DNA of 64,000 bases from Anaerolineaceae bacterium (GCA_020845515.1 JADLFQ010000062.1:1-64000); one strand, 5' to 3'; numbered from the stretch's first letter, positions 9,130 to 17,911 are shown. Translations and numbers: made by a program. The notes: generated by a model not told the origin, from the sequence alone.

Positions 9130-10770
9130 TTATTCTTTTTGAACGATCTGACCGCCCAGGTTAAGTGCAGTGCCGACCATGCCGTCGCTGTCCACTTCCA
9201 GGTTGTCCAGGTCAAAATTAGTTTTATTGTTTACGACGCAAATCAGCCGAATTTCTTTTGCTGTTGCGGCGGCGATCTGTTGGCAGACCAGTTCGAGATT
9301 TTCTCGAATTTCCATTTTTGATTTAAGTACTTCGGTTGCGAACCCCAAGATGAGAGCACCGTTTTTGATTCCCAAGGGTCGGGAGGAATTTAGCAGGGCT
9401 TCGGTGGACATGCTGCGCTGCTTGACACCAGCCCGGATGCGCTTCCAATGTTGGCGCACCTCAGCCAGGGACAGGTCGCCATCAGCGGTTGTTTTGGGTC
9501 GGGGGGGAGCTTCAACAGCGTCGCTTGTCTGTACAGGGGGTGCGGTTTTCTCCAGCGAATCTTCTTTGTGGGAAGATGACGCTTGTTTTTGGCTGGCCTC
9601 CTCTAAAGACCGGGCGGACGGCGACGCAGTGGGAGAGGGCGCCCGATGCGGAGCCTGTGGTTTGGGTTGGAGCGTGATGTCTGTTGCCGCCCTTGGAGGG
9701 ATCATTGCCTGGGCAAAGGCCAGTTCCAATGGCAACCCTGGCTGCCAGGTGCTGCGGATTTCGCCCGCAGCGGCGTTGAACAAGCGGATGGTTTCAAGCA
9801 GGGAGGCGGGTTCAAATTGTGAAGCTTGTTGAGCCAACTGCGCCCGCACCTCAGGCGTGGCTTCTACCTGCTCCGAATGGTTGAGTTGAATAAGCAGCAG
9901 GCTGCGCAAATACTCTACAACTTGACGGGCAAACTGGCGGGGGTCACTCCCACTGTCGAGCGCCTGGTGGATACAGGTTAGTCCATTCGCAGTCTGCTTT
10001 GTGAGGATACTGTTCACCAAACTGATCACAGCCTGGCTGGTGGCTGTTCCCAGTATCGTTTGAGCGGTATGAAGCGTGATTTTCTCTCCTGTTGAAGCAA
10101 GTTGGTCAAGCAGGGAAATGGCATCGCGCATCGAACCGGTTGCCTGGCGCGCGATCAAGAGCAATGCGTCCGGTTCGATCTCGAGTTTTTCCTGTTTGCA
10201 CAGGGCGGTGAGATGAGAGACGATTTCATTGACAGGGATGCGCCGGAATTCGTGCCGCTGGCAGCGCGAAAGTACGGTTGCAGGAATTTTGTGCACCTCG
10301 GTTGTAGCGAGGATAAAGATTGCATGAGGGGGAGGTTCTTCGAGGGTTTTTAGAAGAGCATTAAACGCTGCGGTGGATAGCATGTGAACTTCATCAATGA
10401 TATACACTTTACAGCGGCCCTGGGTGGGAGAGAAATTGATTTTATCCCGCAGGCTGCGCACATCCTCCACGCTGGTATTAGAAGCAGCATCAATTTCAAT
10501 GAGGTCAAGAAAACGTCCCTGGTTGACAGCCTGACAATGCTCACAGCGGTCACAGGGGCGGGTGCTTAGATTGCCATCCAGGCAATTAATCGCCTTCGCG
10601 AGCAGGCGTGCGGTCGTTGTTTTGCCAGTGCCGCGTGGCCCGGCAAAAAGATAAGCATGGCCCACCCGTTCTGTCCTGACTGCATTTTGCAGTGTACGGA
10701 TGACGTGCTCCTGCCCAATAACTTCATCCCAGAGCTGGGGTCGCCATTTACGATAAAGCGCTTGTGTCAT
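9130..10770 (-). CDS. dnaX: DNA polymerase III gamma/tau subunit
   Basis: DnaX is the clamp-loader ATPase that loads the sliding clamp and links polymerases in the replisome. The 546-residue protein shows a P-loop (GPRGTGKT, residues 44-51), a zinc module of Cys62, Cys72, Cys75 and Cys78, a Walker B IIDEVHMLS, and the sensor-1 region ILATTEVHKIPATVLSRCQRHEF. A Pro/Ser/Ala-rich linker (about residues 365-430) leads to a tau-type C-terminal domain. I saw no A-rich slippery heptamer of the E. coli type on the coding strand, so a programmed short gamma form is not evident. It follows a lamin-tail-domain gene by 13 bases and precedes ybaB. Confidence 0.97.
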   Translation of the reverse strand: MTQALYRKWRPQLWDEVIGQEHVIRTLQNAVRTERVGHAYLFAGPRGTGKTTTARLLAKAINCLDGNLSTRPCDRCEHCQAVNQGRFLDLIEIDAASNTSVEDVRSLRDKINFSPTQGRCKVYIIDEVHMLSTAAFNALLKTLEEPPPHAIFILATTEVHKIPATVLSRCQRHEFRRIPVNEIVSHLTALCKQEKLEIEPDALLLIARQATGSMRDAISLLDQLASTGEKITLHTAQTILGTATSQAVISLVNSILTKQTANGLTCIHQALDSGSDPRQFARQVVEYLRSLLLIQLNHSEQVEATPEVRAQLAQQASQFEPASLLETIRLFNAAAGEIRSTWQPGLPLELAFAQAMIPPRAATDITLQPKPQAPHRAPSPTASPSARSLEEASQKQASSSHKEDSLEKTAPPVQTSDAVEAPPRPKTTADGDLSLAEVRQHWKRIRAGVKQRSMSTEALLNSSRPLGIKNGALILGFATEVLKSKMEIRENLELVCQQIAAATAKEIRLICVVNNKTNFDLDNLEVDSDGMVGTALNLGGQIVQKE

Positions 10771-10783
10771 TTTTTGCTGCTCT

Positions 10784-11269
10784 TCACCGGATCAGGTATT
10801 TCGCTCTCAGCGTTCCTTCAGGATCACGCAGTGAGACGGTTTCGCCAATTCTCCACACCGGTCGATTCAACTTCCAATACAGGGCGGTGGGTGCATTTAT
10901 CCCGGGGCGGGTAAAAACATCAATGCTTCCTTCCACAAAGTTGAGCTGTGGGAAGACAAAAGAATTTCCGTCCTCATCTTCCAATTTCCAGCCGGTTATC
11001 CACAGGTCGCCGGATTGAACACGAACCAAGCGCACCATTTCGCTTTCCGTAATGCCAACGCCGAATACATTTTCTATCTCGATCAGCGGCTGGGCGGCGG
11101 GAGGCAGGGTGACCCTGGCGATGGAAGTGGCTGCGATAGGGAGCTGCTCGAGTGCCGGAATATCGGTTTGATGCGTCAGATCCCAGATCCATAACACCAG
11201 TAAGGTTGTTATAGCAGAGACGAGGATATTCAAGAGGATATAAGGAAACAGGCGTCTTCCGGCTCTCAT
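10784..11269 (-). CDS. Membrane-anchored lamin-tail-domain protein
   Basis: The 161-residue protein starts with a short basic tail and one membrane segment (PYILLNILVSAITTLLVLWIW, about residues 9-29), then an extracytoplasmic beta-sandwich. The latter fits the lamin-tail (LTD) pattern: a GxGITESEMVRLVR strand, GWKLEDEDGNSFVFPQLNF, DVFTRPGIN, LYWKLNRPVW and a GETVSLRDPEG strand. LTD domains are immunoglobulin-like folds often found on exported bacterial proteins. I chose ATG at 11269; an upstream in-frame extension to 11389 would overlap the divergent NYN gene. It is the first gene of the dnaX-ybaB-recR run, an unexpected partner. Fold assignment is good and function unknown. Confidence 0.75.
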   Translation of the reverse strand: MRAGRRLFPYILLNILVSAITTLLVLWIWDLTHQTDIPALEQLPIAATSIARVTLPPAAQPLIEIENVFGVGITESEMVRLVRVQSGDLWITGWKLEDEDGNSFVFPQLNFVEGSIDVFTRPGINAPTALYWKLNRPVWRIGETVSLRDPEGTLRAKYLIR

Positions 11270-11342
11270 TGCAACTCTGGTTGAATCATAGCATATTTCT
11301 CCGGTAAAATGGAAGCAATCACAGTGGGAGAAGGGAGAAGAT

Positions 11343-11813
11343 TTGGCATATTTAATTGACGGCCATAACTTAATTCCAAAAATGGACATTGGGTTGGGTG
11401 ACCCGGATGATGAAGAGAAGTTGTTGAAATGGCTGGAGGAGTTCAGTCGCGTACGTCAAAGGAAGGTGGAGGTGTTCTTTGATGGGGCGCCGGCAGGCTT
11501 TGCGAATACCCGCAAGCGGGGCAGGGTGCTGGCGCACTTCATCCGGCAAGGAAAAATAGCGGATGATGCTATCCTTTCCCGGCTGCGCAAGCTAGGAAAA
11601 GATGCGCAGAACTGGACGGTGGTATCCTCCGATTCCCGCGTTCAGAGTGAAGCCCGCAACATGCATGCGAAAGTTATTTCGTCCGAGGAGTTTGCAGACT
11701 TGCTTGCACAGAATGCCCTCCCAACCCCGCGCAGAAGGGAAACAGAAACCAGCACTGAGAACATAGAAGAATGGCTGCGTTTATTTGGAGGAAGCAACCA
11801 AAAAAACTCTTAA
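11343..11813 (+). CDS. YacP/Rae1-like NYN-domain endoribonuclease
   Basis: This 156-residue PIN-like NYN domain protein opens with YLIDGHNLIPKMD, containing the first catalytic Asp. VEVFFDGAPAGF carries a further acidic residue, and ADDAILSRL plus TVVSSDSRV hold the remaining acidic cluster that would bind Mg2+. In Bacillus the related YacP/Rae1 cleaves mRNA on the ribosome; that role here is inference. Start is TTG at 11343 after a GGGAGAAGGGAGAAG purine tract. The first 47 bases of upstream DNA are shared with the divergent lamin-tail gene. Confidence 0.8.
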   Translation: MAYLIDGHNLIPKMDIGLGDPDDEEKLLKWLEEFSRVRQRKVEVFFDGAPAGFANTRKRGRVLAHFIRQGKIADDAILSRLRKLGKDAQNWTVVSSDSRVQSEARNMHAKVISSEEFADLLAQNALPTPRRRETETSTENIEEWLRLFGGSNQKNS

Positions 11814-11857
11814 TTAGTTTTAATGTAAATTAGATCAATTTAGTGTAATATACATAT

Positions 11858-12012
11858 AAGACACCTCCTTTACTGGTATTTAGCGGTGTCGGATGCCGGA
11901 AGAACTCATAGGCACGTCCCCCCCGTGTTTATGAAACTCCAAAAGAGTGAACCGGTGGTATTCCCTCCCTGAAGATCACCAGACATAGATACCATGTCTG
12001 GTGATCGTTTTA
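11858..12012 (+). ncRNA. Candidate structured RNA in a convergent gap
   Basis: The gap between the NYN gene and kbl holds dense pairing potential and no ORF. Hairpin 1 pairs 11860-11865 with 11885-11890. A rod pairs GCCGG (11895-11899) with CCGGT (11952-11956) and encloses a 10-bp hairpin 11907-11916/11924-11933 with loop TCCCCCC. A small CTC/GAG hairpin follows. The 3' end is a 13-bp terminator (11974-12006). The entire 7-base terminator loop AGATACC is complementary to GGTATTT (11875-11881) in the loop of hairpin 1, a possible kissing interaction. A TAATAT at 11846-11851 could be a -10 element. I do not recognise a known family; strand is favoured by the T-rich end. Confidence 0.45.
11974..12010 (+). 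terminator. 13-bp intrinsic terminator, probably bidirectional
   Basis: Bases 11974-11986 and 11994-12006 are perfect reverse complements around the 7-base loop AGATACC, followed by GTTTTATAG. It lies between convergent genes (NYN RNase and kbl) and could stop transcription from both sides. Confidence 0.75.
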
Positions 12013-12047
12013 TAGAGAAGATCCAGGGGATAAGCCCAACCCGATTT

Positions 12048-13232
12048 TCAGGAAATGACCCCAAGCTTTTTGCCAATCGCGGCGAAGGTGTTTAAACCTT
12101 TTTCTAAATCTTCGCGGCTGTGGGCAGCGGAAATCATCACACGAATGCGCGCTTTGCCTTTGGGCACGGTTGGATATCCGAGCGACATGGCAAAAACACC
12201 GGCGTCGAAAAGCTCCCGGCTGAACTGTTGCGCTAAAGGTGCTTCACCGAGCATGACCGGGGTGATTGGAGTTGCGCTTTGGCCGGTGTCAAATCCCAGG
12301 CGTTTCATCTCCGATTTGAAAAATCCCGCATTTTCCCAAAGACGATCCACCAGTTCTGTGGAATTTTCTAATAAGTCTATGGCCACAAGGCAGGCCATGA
12401 CATCGGGCGGGGTGGCGGCAGAGGAGAACAAAAAAGGGCGCCCGCGCTGGCGCAGCCAATCAATAATGGCCGCTTTACCTGCGACCGCGCCGCCAACAAC
12501 GCCGAAAGCCTTTGAGAAGGTACCTACTTCGATATCCACCTTTCCGTGCAGGTTGAAATGATCTACAATGCCGCGCCCGCCCTTGCCAACCACACCTTCG
12601 CCGTGCGCGTCATCCACCATTAAAAGGACATTGTGCGCTTCGGTAATCTCATGAATTTTATCCAAGGGTGCAAGATCCCCATCCATGCTGAATACGCCAT
12701 CTGTTACCACCAACCCCCGGCGGTAATTGCCCAGATTTTCCTGGATTTTCTTTTGCAGATCGGCCGGATCAGCGTGAGAAAAACGAATAATTGTTGCGCC
12801 GGAAAGCCGCGATGCATCAATAATGCTGGCATGGTTGAGTTCATCGGAAAAAATGACATCCTCTTTGCCAACAAGCGCCGGCAGCGAAGCCAGGTTGGCG
12901 GCGAATCCGGATTGAAAGGTGAGAGCACTTTCCACGCCTTTGAACTTTGCCAGGCGCTGTTCCAGCTCCAAGTGAATATCCATCGTCCCTGCGATTGAAC
13001 GCACTGCGCCGGGACCGACGCCATAGCGATCTATGGCTTCTTTGGCTGCTTGCACCATGCGGGGGTGGTTTGCCAGCCCAAGATAGTTGTTGGAGCAAAA
13101 ATTAAGTACTTTCTTTCCATCCACGATCAGCCATGCACCTTGGGGAGAGCTGAGGGTGCGGATGCGGTTATATAAACCGGACTGCCGGAGGGCATCCAGT
13201 TCCGCTTGTATCCAATCCAGACGATTTGACAT
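12048..13232 (-). CDS. kbl: Glycine C-acetyltransferase (2-amino-3-ketobutyrate CoA ligase)
   Basis: The 394-residue protein is a PLP-dependent alpha-oxoamine synthase. Kbl cleaves 2-amino-3-ketobutyrate with CoA to glycine and acetyl-CoA in threonine breakdown. Visible marks are [47 protein letters not shown], the Asp-His pair in MVDDAHGEG, the PLP lysine in [13 protein letters not shown], and the C-terminal [19 protein letters not shown]. The length and the [18 protein letters not shown] entry suit Kbl better than 8-amino-7-oxononanoate synthase BioF, though these relatives are hard to separate by eye. No threonine dehydrogenase gene lies alongside. It follows the XPB-like gene by 57 bases. 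Confidence 0.88.
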   Translation of the reverse strand: MSNRLDWIQAELDALRQSGLYNRIRTLSSPQGAWLIVDGKKVLNFCSNNYLGLANHPRMVQAAKEAIDRYGVGPGAVRSIAGTMDIHLELEQRLAKFKGVESALTFQSGFAANLASLPALVGKEDVIFSDELNHASIIDASRLSGATIIRFSHADPADLQKKIQENLGNYRRGLVVTDGVFSMDGDLAPLDKIHEITEAHNVLLMVDDAHGEGVVGKGGRGIVDHFNLHGKVDIEVGTFSKAFGVVGGAVAGKAAIIDWLRQRGRPFLFSSAATPPDVMACLVAIDLLENSTELVDRLWENAGFFKSEMKRLGFDTGQSATPITPVMLGEAPLAQQFSRELFDAGVFAMSLGYPTVPKGKARIRVMISAAHSREDLEKGLNTFAAIGKKLGVIS

Positions 13233-13289
13233 ATGAACCTCGCAGATGATTTGGGGTATGGTGAGTTGCAGGGGGATCTTCCTAAAGGA

Positions 13290-14912
13290 TTATACTCTTT
13301 TTCCAATTATAAGACTGCTGTCACTCAGATAGCCGAGCTCGGCTAAAGCTTTGCGAACGGTTTCTTCGCTTCCGGGTCTCAAGAGCGCTGTTGTGGGATT
13401 CAGGGTTTCCAGAAGAGCGTGGCTGGCTTTTGTTTTTCGGAGGGCTTCAAGGATATCGGGCGAGGCAACCCGTAACAGAACGGCTGGTTGGAGCCCAACT
13501 TGAGAGCCGAATTTGCCCCATCGTTCTACGGCTTGAAGAAGAGCAGGGGGAAGCGGACGGGCGGAGGCGCGCTGAAGCAGTTTGACCAAATGCGCGGCGA
13601 GAAGCCCTTGCTGCTGCGCCTGCTCCAATGAGCCTGGGGTGATGCGATAGAAATAGAATTCGCCGGATTCCTTTTCCCACTCGCAGAACCTGGCGATCTG
13701 GTAGCGCAGGGCACGGGGCGTAAGGGTAGATAATTTGAGCCGATGGCTGGGGAGTATTTCGACTGTCCCGCGTTCCTGTAACAGGGCAGGCGCTTTGCCC
13801 GCCAGCAGGAAATCTGCCCAGGGAGAGAGACGAAAGGCTAAAGGAGCAGAATCCTTCTCTTCACAGGCAAGTTCCGTGATGCCCAGCCAGACGGAGGGCC
13901 CTGTCAAAAAGTAACGCAATAACGCGCCTTCCACTTCCCCCCAACTGGATAGACCTCGCAGAAAGGCATCGCTGCCTCTTTTGCGGATAAACCAGGAATC
14001 GTAATTTCCGGCAGGGCGCTGGAAATCCGTATGCTGTTCACGGATGGCCGTGATGAAGGTGGTAATATTCCACCAAACCCCTTTTGGGAGCCTGGTTATA
14101 AATCCGATGATGGCCTGGCGGGTATGGCGCGGGGCATTTCGCCAATCCCCTTCAAATACTAAACCGGGCGTCAGGAGCAGCTCATTGACCATATCGCTGT
14201 TTTGCCATGCAGTTACCAGTCCGGCAAGCGCTTTGCCGCGAGGTGTTTCCAAGAATTGCCGGGTAGGTTCAGGATATACGCCTCCATCCGGGTGGAGTAA
14301 CCCGGCAGCCGTTAGAACTGCCTGCAGAAAGCCTGCTTTCTCATTCTCATACAGCCTGCCGGTGCGGCGGGCTGCCAGGAAGGTACAGGCATCATCGAGG
14401 ATATGGTCTGAAACTGGAAGAGCATGACGGGTTTCACCGGGCGAGGCCGGCCTGCCTAGCGGGGCGGGCTCTTTCGAGGGCAGAGGGCCGAGCAATTCCA
14501 GCAGATCCTCCGGAATATAGGCATGTTCTTGTGGTTCGGAAGGAAAGTCCAGGAAGGCTGTGCCTATTAATCCCCGATACCACAATACCTCTGCGGGTGA
14601 GATGGGGTTTCTCTGTGGGTGCTCGCGGTCGCGCCGGGCGGCCCCGAAGGTTCGAACATCTCCAAAGCGGCGGCTGAACGCTGCCCAGAGGAGGCGACCT
14701 TCATGCTCCAGCAATGCATGCAGGGCTGCAGCGGCGCCGTCCGGCAGGGCAGCGACAATTTGTGCTGCCAGATCAGCATCCAGCATTGCACTGGTCAAGC
14801 GGGGGAGCGCGCTATAGGTATCCGGGGCGTTCAACTCAATCCCCCAGGCTTCTGCAATAATTCTTAAGAAACCGAGGTCGTGACCCTGGAGGGTGTGGAA
14901 GAGATCGGGCAT
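13290..14912 (-). CDS. XPB/Ssl2 N-terminal-like (Helicase_C_3) protein
   Basis: The 540-residue protein has no helicase motifs. Its C-terminal 200 residues resemble the XPB/Ssl2 N-terminal 'helicase conserved C-terminal 3' domain that occurs without a helicase in Actinobacteria and Chloroflexi. Visible cues are the strand VEILPSHRLKLSTLTPRAL, FYRITPGSLEQAQQQGL, RASARPLPPALLQAVERWG and VLLRVASPDILEAL. The N-terminal half carries repeated LP-rich helices (MLDADLAAQIVAALPDG, ALLEHEGRLLWAAF) suggestive of winged-helix units. A DNA-binding or repair-associated role is plausible but unproved. It is upstream of kbl on the same strand, 57 bases apart. Confidence 0.6.
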   Translation of the reverse strand: MPDLFHTLQGHDLGFLRIIAEAWGIELNAPDTYSALPRLTSAMLDADLAAQIVAALPDGAAAALHALLEHEGRLLWAAFSRRFGDVRTFGAARRDREHPQRNPISPAEVLWYRGLIGTAFLDFPSEPQEHAYIPEDLLELLGPLPSKEPAPLGRPASPGETRHALPVSDHILDDACTFLAARRTGRLYENEKAGFLQAVLTAAGLLHPDGGVYPEPTRQFLETPRGKALAGLVTAWQNSDMVNELLLTPGLVFEGDWRNAPRHTRQAIIGFITRLPKGVWWNITTFITAIREQHTDFQRPAGNYDSWFIRKRGSDAFLRGLSSWGEVEGALLRYFLTGPSVWLGITELACEEKDSAPLAFRLSPWADFLLAGKAPALLQERGTVEILPSHRLKLSTLTPRALRYQIARFCEWEKESGEFYFYRITPGSLEQAQQQGLLAAHLVKLLQRASARPLPPALLQAVERWGKFGSQVGLQPAVLLRVASPDILEALRKTKASHALLETLNPTTALLRPGSEETVRKALAELGYLSDSSLIIGKRV

Positions 14913-15029
14913 AAGAAGTTTACCAGCTTATTTTCTTCATTATACCAAGATGGCGTAGAGGGAGTCTTATAGTGATTGTAGAGTGGTTTTACTGAATCGA
15001 ATTGTAAGGCATCCCTAAGGATGTTGCGA

Positions 15030-15058
15030 TTGACGCTCTCTGAGCTTGCCTGTATAAT
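15030..15058 (+). promoter_or_regulatory. Sigma70-like promoter of the PATAN-GTPase operon
   Basis: TTGACG (15030-15035) and a perfect TATAAT (15053-15058) are separated by exactly 17 bases. Transcription would start near 15065, about 30 bases before the ATG at 15096. Confidence 0.8.
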
Positions 15059-15095
15059 TTTTTGAGGTAACAAATTCCCGTTTCAGAGGCAGAAT

Positions 15096-15908
15096 ATGGC
15101 GCTAAGAGGCAATCTGCGCGATTTTACAGTTACACAGTTATTGAACCTGGTAAGCCTTGCCCAGAAGACGGGAACGCTGGTGATTGAAGGCCCTGGTGAA
15201 GTCGCGAGGGTGGCCTTCCGCGAGGGCAAACTGGTACACGCCCAATTGGGAGAAGAAGTTGGCCTGGCGACGGTTTTACAACGGACGAATAGAATTACGG
15301 TTAACCAGTACCGTATTTTACAAAATCGAGCCAGTGGGATGAGCGACAAGGAATTGGGCCTGCTGCTGATCAACGCGGGGTACCTGTCTCAGAATGATAT
15401 TTTCAACAGTCTACAGCAGTATTCCATTGAGATCATCCGGCGGCTCTTCTCATGGGTGGAAGGGCTCTTTCGTTTCGAGACTGGGGAACTGCCATCGGAA
15501 GATAGGATTCCCATTCGGATTGATCTGGAAAACCTGATTGTTGAGGGGTCACGGCAATTAAAGGAATGGGAGCAACTTCAAGAGGAAATTCCAAGCCTGG
15601 ACATGGCTTTGAAGTTCTCGGAAAGACCGGGGACAAATATCCGCAATATGAATCTCAGCGTCGAGGAATGGCGGGTGGTTTCTTACGTCAATCCCAAAAA
15701 TACAATGCGACAAATCGCCAAGGCAACCAAGATGAATGACCTGGAAATCCGCCGGGTGGTCTACAGTCTGCTGCAGGCGGGTCTGGTGGAGATCATACGG
15801 CAGAGCGGCAGCCCAGTTGTTTTGACCAGCCGGATATTCCCAACGCAAGACCGGCAGGAACAACGCTCCTTGGTGAATCGCCTGATTGACCGGATTAAAT
15901 CAATTTGA
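15096..15908 (+). CDS. DUF4388/PATAN-domain protein
   Basis: The 270-residue protein begins with the PATAN (DUF4388) pattern: MALRGNLRDFTVTQLLNLV, QKTGTLVIEG and the beta strand VARVAFREGKLVHAQLG. A GLLLINAGYLSQNDI segment and a region rich in FSWVEGLFRFETGELP follow. The C-terminal third (VSYVNPKNTMRQIAKATKMNDLEIRRVVYSLLQAGLVEI) looks like a winged helix. PATAN proteins act in phototaxis, gliding and polarity signalling in other phyla, often next to small GTPases. Here an Mgl-like GTPase gene follows by 28 bases, which supports a shared pathway. It is the first gene of an operon reaching 19189 under a strong promoter. Function is inferred. Confidence 0.8.
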   Translation: MALRGNLRDFTVTQLLNLVSLAQKTGTLVIEGPGEVARVAFREGKLVHAQLGEEVGLATVLQRTNRITVNQYRILQNRASGMSDKELGLLLINAGYLSQNDIFNSLQQYSIEIIRRLFSWVEGLFRFETGELPSEDRIPIRIDLENLIVEGSRQLKEWEQLQEEIPSLDMALKFSERPGTNIRNMNLSVEEWRVVSYVNPKNTMRQIAKATKMNDLEIRRVVYSLLQAGLVEIIRQSGSPVVLTSRIFPTQDRQEQRSLVNRLIDRIKSI

Positions 15909-15936
15909 GTTTATCTTCTTTTTAAGGGAAGCGTGT

Positions 15937-16491
15937 ATGCAGACGGTTAAAATCGTGGTAACAGGCCCTTTCAATTCCGGTAAGACTGCTTTTATTCGGT
16001 CAGTTAGTGAAATTGATGTTGTCTCGACGGAGCGAAAGATCTCCTCTGAAGAGGAAAAAGTGAAGGATGCCACCACCGTGGCAATGGATTTTGGCCGGAT
16101 CACCGTGGATAATGACCTGGTATTGTATTTATTTGGCACGCCGGGACAAAGGCGCTTTGACTTCATGTGGGAAATCCTTTCAGAGGGGATGTTAGGTTTT
16201 ATCGTGATGGTAGACAGCACCCGCCCGGAAACATTTCGCGAGGCGCGCAATATTTTGGAAACCTTCCGCGCATACGCACCAACCCCTTATGTGGTGGCGG
16301 CGAACAAACAAGACAGCAAAGACGCCTGGGAATTGGATGACATGCGGGTGGCGCTTCGGCTGGACCCGCACATTAAATTCCTGCCCTGTATTGCGGTCAA
16401 AAAGGAGCCGGTAAAAAAAGTTCTCTTGGAGTTGTTGTATAGCATACTTGCTGAAATGGAGGAGGCCGGGCCTGAGAGGGGCCAGCCTTAA
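15937..16491 (+). CDS. Small Ras-like (MglA-type) GTPase
   Basis: The 184-residue single-domain GTPase shows G1 GPFNSGKT (residues 10-17), a G3 region LFGTPGQRRFDFMWE where Gln replaces the usual order of DxxG as in MglA/SRPRB-like bacterial GTPases, and G4 ANKQDSKD. Such proteins switch between GTP and GDP states to set polarity or assemble signalling complexes; MglA needs a Roadblock partner, which I do not see nearby. The ATG at 15937 follows AAGGGAAGCG; an upstream in-frame start at 15886 overlaps the PATAN gene and is rejected. The next gene begins 9 bases downstream. Confidence 0.85.
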   Translation: MQTVKIVVTGPFNSGKTAFIRSVSEIDVVSTERKISSEEEKVKDATTVAMDFGRITVDNDLVLYLFGTPGQRRFDFMWEILSEGMLGFIVMVDSTRPETFREARNILETFRAYAPTPYVVAANKQDSKDAWELDDMRVALRLDPHIKFLPCIAVKKEPVKKVLLELLYSILAEMEEAGPERGQP

Positions 16492-16500
16492 AACGTCTGC

Positions 16501-17289
16501 GTGTCCTCAATTACCACCGACCAAGGGATTGTACATTACGAGGTATATGGCAAAGGGCGGCCGGTTATTTTGCTGCACGGCTGGTTGGGTTCGTGGGGTT
16601 TGTGGCAGGAAACCATGACTTTTCTAGGGCAGTACTACCGCACCTATGCTTTGGATTTTTGGGGTTTTGGAGAATCGGGGAAGAAACGCAGCACGTATGC
16701 GGTTCAAGATTTTGTGGCTCTGGTGAACCAGTTTATGGACCAGCTTGGTATTATGGAAGCGCCTTTGGTAGGGCATAGCATGGGCGGAACAGTCAGTCTT
16801 GCGACGGCGATGCGCCACCCCGATCGTGCCTCCAAGGCGGTGATCATCGGTTCTCCGGTTACCGGCTCTTCGTTGGCAATACCTCTTAAGATGGCTGGCA
16901 AGCGCTTCATTGCACATGTTATTTTTAACCAGATGGGGTTGTTCCGGTGGGGCATGCGGTTTGCCTCCCCGTTTATTTGCAAAGACCCGCGCTTTCCGGA
17001 TATGATGGATCGAGATTTGTCTAAAACAACGCTGGAATCTTTTTTGATCAGCATTGCGAGCTTGCGTCAAACCGATCTGCGCCCCCACTTGAGCGAACTC
17101 AATATACCGGTGATGGGGATGTTCGGCAACCGGGATAATATTGTCAGCCCGAAGCAGTGGAAAGCCTTGAAAGAGCAACTTCCCCGGGCGCGCATTGAAC
17201 GATACAAAAATGCCGGTCATTTCATCATGTTGGACGAACCCCGGCATTTTATGCTCACTTTGAAAGAATTTTTGGATACGGCTGTGTAA
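16501..17289 (+). CDS. Alpha/beta-hydrolase with intact catalytic triad
   Basis: The 262-residue alpha/beta-fold hydrolase has an oxyanion region LLHGWLGSWGLW, nucleophile elbow GHSMGG with Ser93, an acid in MFGNRDNIVSP and a His in KNAGHFIMLDEP. It therefore looks catalytically competent, as an esterase or lipase of unknown substrate. Start is GTG at 16501, 9 bases after the GTPase stop. It has a close paralogue of almost equal length at 27555-28346, which has lost the nucleophile. It lies inside a signalling operon, so a regulated hydrolysis step or a scaffold role is possible. Confidence 0.87.
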   Translation: MSSITTDQGIVHYEVYGKGRPVILLHGWLGSWGLWQETMTFLGQYYRTYALDFWGFGESGKKRSTYAVQDFVALVNQFMDQLGIMEAPLVGHSMGGTVSLATAMRHPDRASKAVIIGSPVTGSSLAIPLKMAGKRFIAHVIFNQMGLFRWGMRFASPFICKDPRFPDMMDRDLSKTTLESFLISIASLRQTDLRPHLSELNIPVMGMFGNRDNIVSPKQWKALKEQLPRARIERYKNAGHFIMLDEPRHFMLTLKEFLDTAV

Positions 17290-17293
17290 AACG

Positions 17294-17908
17294 ATGATGA
17301 AATCAGATTGCGATCCAGTTAACAATCTTTATCGGGCGATGATTGAGGGGGTGAGCGAAATCATTGGCACGGCGGGCATGACCGCCGTGGAAAACAGCCG
17401 CGCCTCCCAAGAAGAAAAACTTCCACCTGAAGCTGCAAAAGAACAGCCCATTGACCAACTGGTTTCGTGGATGGCTGCGCTGGAGCAGGTTTTTGGTGTG
17501 CGTGCCGGCGAGGGAATTGCACTTCGCGGCGGAAGAAACTCTTTTCTCTATTTGACGCGGACCACAGAACTGGGGACGACGTTTTCAGCCATGATGAAAA
17601 GGTTGCTGCCAGCCTCGGCACGCATTAAAAACGGGTTGGAAATTCTTGCGGGGAGTGTTGCTCAGGAAACCGGCTTGGAAGTGGAGGTGATAGAAAAGGC
17701 CGAGCATTGGAACTGGCAGATGCCTGATTGTTTTAGCGCTTCGAGCAGCGGAGGGCAAAATGTTGCCCGCTATTTTTTGATTGGCTTGCTGGAAGAATTT
17801 ACCGCCTGGGTGAGCGGGGGGCGGCATTTTAACATCAGCGAGGGGGAAGGCGGCTCTGCTGGCGCGGGAGTCTGCCTGATCCAGATCAACAAGCAGCCAA
17901 TGGATTAA
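17294..17908 (+). CDS. V4R (4-vinyl reductase) domain protein
   Basis: The 204-residue protein ends in the pattern of V4R domains, small-molecule binding modules found in XylR-type regulators and bacteriochlorophyll enzymes. Cues are WQMPDCFSASSSG, a helix RYFLIGLLEEFTAWVSGG, the strand HFNISEGEGG and the terminal GAGVCLIQIN. One of the usual domain cysteines (DC) remains, while the terminal Cys-rich site is reduced. The N-terminal half (PIDQLVSWMAALEQVFGVRAGEGIALRGGRNSF) matches the typical entry helix and loop. It sits 4 bases after the hydrolase gene, so it is probably the ligand sensor of the operon; this is inferred. Confidence 0.6.
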   Translation: MMKSDCDPVNNLYRAMIEGVSEIIGTAGMTAVENSRASQEEKLPPEAAKEQPIDQLVSWMAALEQVFGVRAGEGIALRGGRNSFLYLTRTTELGTTFSAMMKRLLPASARIKNGLEILAGSVAQETGLEVEVIEKAEHWNWQMPDCFSASSSGGQNVARYFLIGLLEEFTAWVSGGRHFNISEGEGGSAGAGVCLIQINKQPMD

Positions 17909-17911
17909 AAG

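Noticed and set aside
9130-10770. Programmed frameshift in dnaX
   Set aside because: No A-rich slippery heptamer of the known type is visible on the coding strand, and the frame stays open to a full tau-type C-terminus.
11270-11389. Extended start for the lamin-tail gene
   Set aside because: The longer frame reads across the start and ribosome site of the divergent NYN gene; ATG 11269 starts right before the membrane segment.
12048-13232. Assignment as biotin enzyme BioF
   Set aside because: The length, N-terminal pattern and lack of bio genes nearby fit Kbl better, though the families are close.
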